Source: Cunninghamia lanceolata (Eukaryota; Streptophyta; Pinopsida; Cupressales; Cupressaceae). Taken from it: a DNA stretch of 64,000 nt. The notes under the pieces were generated by a model. That model saw only the letters and a program-made list of their open reading frames with translations. It ran no database searches and was not told the DNA's origin. Position numbers and translations under genes: made by a program. The stretch covers positions 16,810,501 through 16,874,500 of the forward strand of contig BSBN01000254.1 of NCBI GenBank assembly GCA_027924645.1, given 5' to 3'. The first letter of the stretch is position 1. Every line of letters starts with the position of its first letter. This document shows positions 58,631 to 64,000 of this stretch, piece by piece.

Positions 58631-59472
58631 TGATGGGGAGCTCATAGCAGATACCATAGACTGATGCCCTACTTTATCACAGTCAACAAACTAACAGATG
58701 AGCCACTGATTCAACTCCATCGACTAAGTCTCTCATCCTTCTGCTAATGCCGCGATGGCATTTGCGTTTGGTGAGACTCATTCTATCGATGAACTCTTGT
58801 AACCTTTGGCCGATGCACCAATATGTTGTCACATAGTTTACTTCTTTCCAAACCCTAGCACATGGAGATGCTAGGTCATCCTACTGTGTGAAATGCTCTG
58901 TCTAGATCCTCTACACCACCAAATAGGAAAAACAAAACAAAGAGCAAAACAAATAATCATACAACGAAGCCATTCCACTGATTTCGATAGAAATCTCACC
59001 AGTGGAATGCTTCACAATGACATACAGAAACAATGGGAAATGCAAAATGAATGGAAATCTATAGTTACACGATTTACAGTTATAAGAAATAGAAATCAAA
59101 TGGATAGAACATAATTGTTTTATTTCTTCTGAGCACAATACAATCACATTCGATCACACTACTGCTTTGATCTGATTATAGTCAATGATCATTTGGTTCC
59201 ATCCTCTAGCCATTTATCAACTTGCCCTGAGTAGTACTAAACTGACTCCAAGTGGCTGGGAGATCAATCCAAGCGGCTGGGAGACAACCGTCTTAAACAA
59301 CCTCCAACTGCCCTCCTACCTTATTTTGGCATTATGCGGCTACAATTTGACAAGTGTCCTAAAGTCACTTGGGACTTACAAAATGAACCTAGATACAACT
59401 GAAATGAAAATGCATTGGTCAAATAGACCTTATTACAAAAGAAAGCATGATTTTCTTGGTGCTCCTGCACCA
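58631..59472 (-). repeat. chromovirus 5' LTR (right copy)
   Basis: 842-bp partner of 53065-53926, starting TGATGGGG next to the primer site and ending GCACCA before the CAGTT duplication. It lacks a short stretch present in the left copy (near 53720). Confidence 0.92.
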
Positions 59473-59477
59473 CAGTT

Positions 59478-60660
59478 ATGTGTAAAATAAACATCAATAT
59501 TCTAACTAAATAGGGGGAGAAGAAGTATATTTTAGATGTGTATTTTGTGCCTGGTCTAAAACACAATCTAATGAGCATTGGACAACTTGTTCAAAAGGGT
59601 TATAAAGTGTTTTTTAAAAATAGAGAATGCATTATTTTGGATAAATTTCCAAGTAATTAGCTCATTGCCAAAGTGCATATGACAAACAATAAAATGTTTC
59701 CCCTAAAGATTAAGCCAGACTTGAATGTGGAATATGCTCAAGCACACCCCACAATGAACCCACAAGAGAATAAAGAAGAAGTTGCAGTAGTCACACACAT
59801 AATATTTCAAGAAAAAATAAAAGATGAAAATTGGTTATGGCATCTAAGATTTGGGCGTCTCAACTTTGGAGGTCTAAATTTGCTTCATAGAAAAATTATG
59901 GTAAAGGGTTTTCCATTAATAGAGAAACTAGAAAGAGTATGTGAAGGTTGTATCTTGGGAAAGCTACATAGAGAGACATTTCCAATTGGCAAGTCAATTA
60001 GAGAAAAGACACCTTTTGAGATTGTGAATTAAGATTTGTGTGGACCTATGCAAATACCCTCAATTGGTGGAAGCTAAGTATATTTTTTGACCTTCATTGA
60101 TGACTATTCAAGGAAAACATGGGTCTATTTTCTAAGGCAAAAGAATGAAGTGTCTAATTACTTCTATCAATTCAAGGCACTTTTTGAGAAGCAAAGTGGG
60201 TACTACATCAAAGCATTGAGAACAAATAGAGGTGATGAATACATCTCAAATGAATTTCTAAATTTTTTAAAAGACCATGGGGTTCACAAACCATTTACAA
60301 CTAGATGCACACCTGAAATAAATAGTGTAGCTGAAAGAAAAAATAGGACAATCATGGAAATGGAAAGAAGCATGTTGAAAGAAAAGTGTTTGACAAATGA
60401 ATATTGGGCTGAAGTTGTAGCTTCTGAAACATATATTATGAATAGATGTTCAACCAAGAGTGTGAAGAATATGATTCTCTAAGAAGATGGACTGGAAGAA
60501 AAAATCATGTTGCTCACATGAGAGGATTTGGATGTGTGGCATATGCACATGTGTTGGATGAGTTGAGAAGGAAATTGGACAAGGGAGAAAAGTGTATATT
60601 TGTTGGATATAGTGATGAATCAAAGGAATATAAACTATAAAATCCAATAACCAAAAAAGT
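59478..60660 (+). pseudogene. copia-2 protease end and integrase, decayed
   Basis: The protease end shows Y-F-V-P-G-L-K-H-N-L-M-S-I-G-Q-L (about 59540-59590). The zinc domain shows W-H-L-R-F-G-R-L-N, where the second histidine of the family is arginine, and C-E-G-C-I-L-G-K. The core shows D-L-C-G-P-M after a stop (about 60032), R-T-N-R-G-D-E-Y (about 60227), where the family has D in place of N, and S-V-A-E-R-K-N-R-T (about 60328) with the glutamate. Two of the three groups needed for strand transfer are thus damaged. The open pieces are 59673-60032 and 60087-60482. Confidence 0.87.
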
Positions 60661-61852
60661 AATAATCAGTAGAGATGTATAGTTCATAGAAGATGAATTG
60701 TGGGATGGAAGTTTGGAGAAAACAATCAATATTGTAGCCAACTTACCTCAAGAAGATAGAGAAGTTTGTATACCAGCAGGTACTCCATCAAATGTGATTC
60801 CTTCCACATCCATTCAAGGTAAACAAATTGGTCAAGAAATGACACCATCATCAAGTCTAAGGATAGCACCACGCATTCAAGCATCCACTCCTTCAAATGT
60901 ACAACAAACACCATCTACAAGTGGCAATCAAGGTACAGGAGCATCATGTCCACATTCCACAAGTTATAGTGCAAGTGATATGTCAAATCCAACATTGGCA
61001 AGCTTAAGAAGACAAAAAATTAGAAGTTTAATAGACATTTATGAGAAAAATAAAGGTGAGAATAATGCTAGTCTGATTTCTATTTTGCATTTTATTCATA
61101 AGTAGAAGATCCAATTCATTATGAAGATGCTATTAAGGATGAAAATTGGGTAAATGCAATGGATGAAGACTCATTGATGCATTTGAAGAAAATCAAACAT
61201 GGGAGTTAGTGAGTCTTCCAAAAGACAAGGATGTCATGGAAGGAAGTGGCTTTACAAAACCAAATTAGATGCAAATGGTGATGTGCAAAAACATAAAGCA
61301 AGACTAGTGGCAAAAGGATATTCACAATAGCCTAGCATTGAATACAATGAGACATTTGCTCCAATAGATCGATTAGACACCATGAGAACTATACTTGTAA
61401 AAGAAGCTCAAAACAAATGGCTAGTTTACCAAATGGATGTTAAATCATCTTTTTTGAATAGTTATCTTGAGGAAGAAGTTTATGTGGAGCAGACACCTGG
61501 ATATGAGATTTTGGGTCAAGAAGACAAAGTCTACAAACTGAAAAAGGCACTCTATAGACTCGAGCAAGCCCCAAGACCTTGGTATAGTAGAATTGACTCT
61601 TATCTTTTGCAAAATGGCTTCAATAGGTGCGACAGTGAGCCTACATTGTATACCAAGATGAATGAGCAAGTTGAGATCATAATTTTTTTCTTGTATGTTG
61701 ATGACTTGATATTCATGGGAGATTTGAAAATTGATTTGTTCAAAGGAGCTATGAAAAAGGAGTTTAAAATGACTAATTTAAGCCTCATGGAGTATTTTCT
61801 TGGCATTGAGGTAAATTAAAATGATAATGGTATATTTGTTGCAAGTATGAGG
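60661..61852 (+). pseudogene. copia-2 reverse transcriptase, truncated by copia-3
   Basis: A Ser/Thr-rich link (60698-61105) is followed by RT: K-A-R-L-V-A-K-G-Y-S-Q (about 61297), F-A-P-I-D-R-L-D-T-M-R-T, Q-M-D-V-K-S-S-F-L-N, V-Y-V-E-Q-T-P-G-Y-E and the catalytic Y-V-D-D-L at 61694-61708. It ends M-E-Y-F-L-G-I-E-V-N, a stop, G-I-F-V-A-S-M-R at 61852, exactly where copia-3 begins. The open piece 61382-61819 is 145 codons. RNase H is not in the window. Confidence 0.88.
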
Positions 61853-61860
61853 TGAGCCAG

Positions 61861-63317
61861 TGTTGTCATTGATGTCAACATACTCATATTGCATTGAGGA
61901 TTTGATGAGCTATGTGCTGAGGATATTGAGAAAATTAGCCTCAGTCAGAAACAGTGAAGAACAGTGATGAGAAGAAGACAAATGTATTGTATAGGTTGAG
62001 AACCGGAGGATGCGGATTAAAGGGTTTACAGATATGAGTCTTGAGATGCTTCAGCCAAGAATTCAGAGGTCCGCATGAAGATCTGAAGAGGATATGGCTG
62101 TCTGTATGGAACCGGTTCAGGCAAGTGTTCAGAGGTGACAAAGGATCACAGAAAGGTCCGGTGAGGTCCGGAATTGTACAATCCTAATCTGCGGATTGGC
62201 AAGAGTGTTTGAGATGTCCTTGTGATGTGCCATCTCGAGTTGTGTATGATTTGGAGGTCCGGAAATACCTCTTGCATTATAACAGTAGCAACAGACAGTG
62301 TTCTTGGAGTTCCGGATAAGGAGGATAAGAGATTTCAGTAAGAAAATGAAATGCGGATGTACCTGGTCATTCAGGCAAGCTTGTGAAGGTTCTTAGATCA
62401 TGTCAAGGTTGTTTTGTTGGTCCGCATTGATTTGTGTATGATTTGGAGGTCCGGAAGTATCTCTTGCATTATGACAATGGTGACAGATTGTGTTCTTGAA
62501 GTTCCGGATGACGAAGACAAGAGATTCCAGTAGGTAAAGGAAGTGCGGATGTATCCGGTCGTTCAGGAAGGCCTGTGAAGGTTCTTGGATCATGTTGAGG
62601 TTATGTTGTTGGTCCGCATTGATAGTAGAACCCGGAATTGAAGATATTCTTCCGGATGAAGTTCTTGCTCTGTTTAGCCGACCGGATGAGATGTTCATCC
62701 TACGAATGTTCTTGTGGTGGCCGACCGGATGTGTTATTCATCTTGCGGATGTTCTTATGGTTGTTTGCCGACTTAGATGTTTGTTCCTAAGTTGATGTCT
62801 TGTATAAATAACCGTTTGTGAGTTCATTTTAAAGGTGTGATGTGTGGATAAGTATGGCATAGCAAAGAGAAGTGTGAAAGACAGAGCAGAGGTTTTTGGG
62901 CTTAATTGGAACTGATCCGGACATGGTAGAGATGTCATTCTCCAGTTCAAGACTGTGATTTTTATCACTTTGTAGACAGTGTGTCTCCTTGTAGGCAGTG
63001 GGCCTCTTTGTGAGCAGTGTGCTTGGGCAGTGAGCCCTTATTGGCATGTGCCATTCATTTTTCTTTATTCTTCTAACAGAGAATAATTCTTGGGTTAATC
63101 ACCCCGTGGTTTTTCCCTTAACCGGGTTTTCCACGTCAAAATCTTGGTGTTCAATGTGTTAATACTTATCTGCTCTTGTGTTTATGTATTATGCTTTCAT
63201 GGATGATTATTTGATATGCTGCTAACTAACAACAAAGAATCAAGTGTTTGAAATAACAAGAAGTTTTATACAACTAATTCACCCCCCCCCTCTCAGTTGT
63301 ATGCCCTAGATCCAACA
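61861..63317 (+). repeat. copia-3 5' LTR
   Basis: About 1.46 kb, starting TGTTGTCATTGATGTC and ending GATCCAACA just before the primer site. It holds a 192-bp tandem duplication (62241-62624), repeated TCCGGA and GACCGGATG words, and a run of nine C residues at about 63282, near the end. Confidence 0.75.
62241..62624. repeat. 192-bp tandem duplication in the copia-3 LTR
   Basis: Copy 1 is 62241-62432 and copy 2 is 62433-62624. Both start TGTGTATGATTTGGAGGTCC and end near GTCCGCATTGA. The copies differ by scattered substitutions. A shorter repeat with GCCGACCGGATG follows at about 62675-62775 with a spacing near 45 bp. Confidence 0.85.
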
Positions 63318-63319
63318 AT

Positions 63320-63335
63320 TGGTATCAGAGCCAAG
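63320..63335 (+). other. copia-3 primer binding site
   Basis: TGGTATCAGAGCCAAG, the exact initiator methionine tRNA type primer site, two bases after the LTR. Confidence 0.92.
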
Positions 63336-63374
63336 TTCCTCTGACAGGAGCTTAACCGCTTGAGGAGATCCAGG

Positions 63375-64000
63375 ATGTCGTCATACAAGAAGGATAGTCC
63401 GAAGTTTGATGGAACCAACTTCACTCTCTGGAAGGGTCGCATGAAGTGTCACTTGGAATGTATGGGAAAAGCATACTTGGATATGGTTTCAAAACCATAT
63501 GTACCTCCACAAGGTGGTCCGACAACTCTGAATGAAATCACAGAAGCTGAAAACAATCTGCGGACCAAGGAAGCTCTTCTAAGCGCATTAAATGACTCAG
63601 ATCTCTCGAATGTTATTGACCTACCAACTGCATATGAGATCCTGACTAAGCTGGAACTTCTGTATGAAGGAGATGAGTTTGTCAAAAGTGCAAGGTTACA
63701 AAGCCTGAAAGGGAAATTTGAAAGATTGAAAATGAGAGATGATGAAAACATCACTACCTTCATGCCAAGAGTAAATGAGCTGGTATGTGGAATCAGAAAT
63801 GCTGGTGGAACTTTAGATGAAAATGAGATTGTCTGCAAAATCCTAAGATCCCTTCCTGCTGCCTACAAAATCAAAGTTGCTGCCATTGATGAATTCAGAG
63901 CCCACACAACTGTCACAAGAGAACAACTGGCTGGCAAACTAGCTGCATTTGAAATGACCGAGTTTGGAGATGATCCTCCCAAGACTGAATCCGCTTTCAA
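63375..64000 (+). CDS. copia-3 gag, open frame continuing past the window
   Basis: An uninterrupted frame of 208 codons from ATG at 63375 to the right edge, 40 bases after the primer site. It begins M-S-S-Y-K-K-D-S-P-K-F-D-G-T-N-F, the standard copia gag start, and continues with W-K-G-R-M-K-C-H-L. UBN2-type blocks follow: Y-E-I-L-T-K-L-E-L-L-Y-E-G, F-V-K-S-A-R-L-Q-S-L-K-G-K-F, F-M-P-R-V-N-E-L-V and I-L-R-S-L-P-A-A-Y-K-I-K-V. The zinc knuckle would come later, outside the window. Unlike every other retroelement gene here it has no stop or frameshift in view, so the element may be recent and perhaps still coding. Confidence 0.88.
   Translation, partial: MSSYKKDSPKFDGTNFTLWKGRMKCHLECMGKAYLDMVSKPYVPPQGGPTTLNEITEAENNLRTKEALLSALNDSDLSNVIDLPTAYEILTKLELLYEGDEFVKSARLQSLKGKFERLKMRDDENITTFMPRVNELVCGIRNAGGTLDENEIVCKILRSLPAAYKIKVAAIDEFRAHTTVTREQLAGKLAAFEMTEFGDDPPKTESAF

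Larger units (their letters stand above)
53065..59472 (-). mobile_element. Ty3/gypsy chromovirus, full length, decayed
   Basis: A minus-strand element with 862-bp and 842-bp LTRs, a methionine-tRNA-type primer site next to the right LTR, gag with CCHC knuckle, protease, RT, RNase H, integrase and a chromodomain-like end. The target duplication CAGTT is perfect at 53060-53064 and 59473-59477, inside the copia-2 protease. Total 6.4 kb. In-frame stops and several frameshifts show it is inactive. The two LTRs differ by many transitions, so it is not recent. Confidence 0.93.
27299..61852 (+). mobile_element. Ty1/copia retrotransposon (copia-2), host of nested insertions, 3' part outside or lost
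   Basis: Its pieces are 27299-28775 (5' LTR, primer site, first part of gag), 52711-53064 (end of gag with zinc knuckle, start of protease) and 59473-61852 (end of protease, integrase, RT). Removing the giant element and the chromovirus restores continuous copia order, with both junctions carrying 5-bp target duplications. The RT is then cut by copia-3 at about 61853-61860; the rest of RT, RNase H and the 3' LTR are not in the window. All parts contain stops. Confidence 0.88.
61861..64000 (+). mobile_element. Ty1/copia element (copia-3), 5' part only, likely young
   Basis: A 5' LTR (61861-63317), a perfect-looking primer site and an undamaged gag frame run off the right edge. It lies in the RT of copia-2. 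Because the other end is outside, the target duplication cannot be checked, and the LTR could begin at TGAGCC (61853) instead of TGTTGT (61861). Confidence 0.85.

Noticed and set aside
62241..62624. CRISPR-like or satellite array
   Set aside because: Only two units, inside an LTR, with no short repeat-spacer structure.

Overview
This window is nuclear DNA from a seed plant with a large, repeat-filled genome; a gymnosperm is my best guess. That is an inference from kilobase-scale LTRs, decayed retroelements nested several deep, plant-type LINEs with a C-terminal RNase H, and a decayed plant PPR gene fragment. I find no intact host gene, no rRNA gene, no functional tRNA gene and no CRISPR array. 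Nearly everything recognisable is a transposable element or its remains.

Layout from left to right. (1) 1-413: minus-strand PPR pseudogene. (2) 3061-8006: complete but decayed Ty1/copia element (copia-1) with TSD GTACT. (3) About 9205-24480: minus-strand LINE, split between its zinc-binding and RNase H regions by a gag-only LTR element (11246-19117) with 2.7-kb LTRs. (4) About 25860-26990: 3' tail of a second LINE. (5) 27138-27253: an imperfect hairpin. (6) From 27299 to the right edge: a second copia element (copia-2), which acts as the host for later insertions.

Insertions in copia-2. A giant Ty3/gypsy-type element (28776-52710, TSD AGAGG) splits its gag. A chromovirus on the minus strand (53065-59472, TSD CAGTT) splits its protease. 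A third copia element (copia-3, about 61861 to beyond the window) interrupts its RT. The giant element carries in its right LTR a solo LTR (44808-47351, TSD CTTCC) of a family related to the gag-only element. The same site is empty in the left LTR, so the order of events can be read directly.

The most unusual object is the giant element. Its LTRs are about 7 kb each, and the stretch upstream of the LTR TATA box (U3 by position) holds a decayed coding region of well over 1,000 codons with no domain I recognise. Several stops in one LTR copy are sense codons in the other, which points to an ancestral open frame. The internal region (gag, protease, a plant-type second RNase H, RT, RNase H, integrase) is only about 7.3 kb. 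copia-3 is the only element here with a long undamaged frame (208 codons of gag, running off the edge), so it is probably the youngest. All divergence statements come from reading by eye; nothing was aligned by computer.
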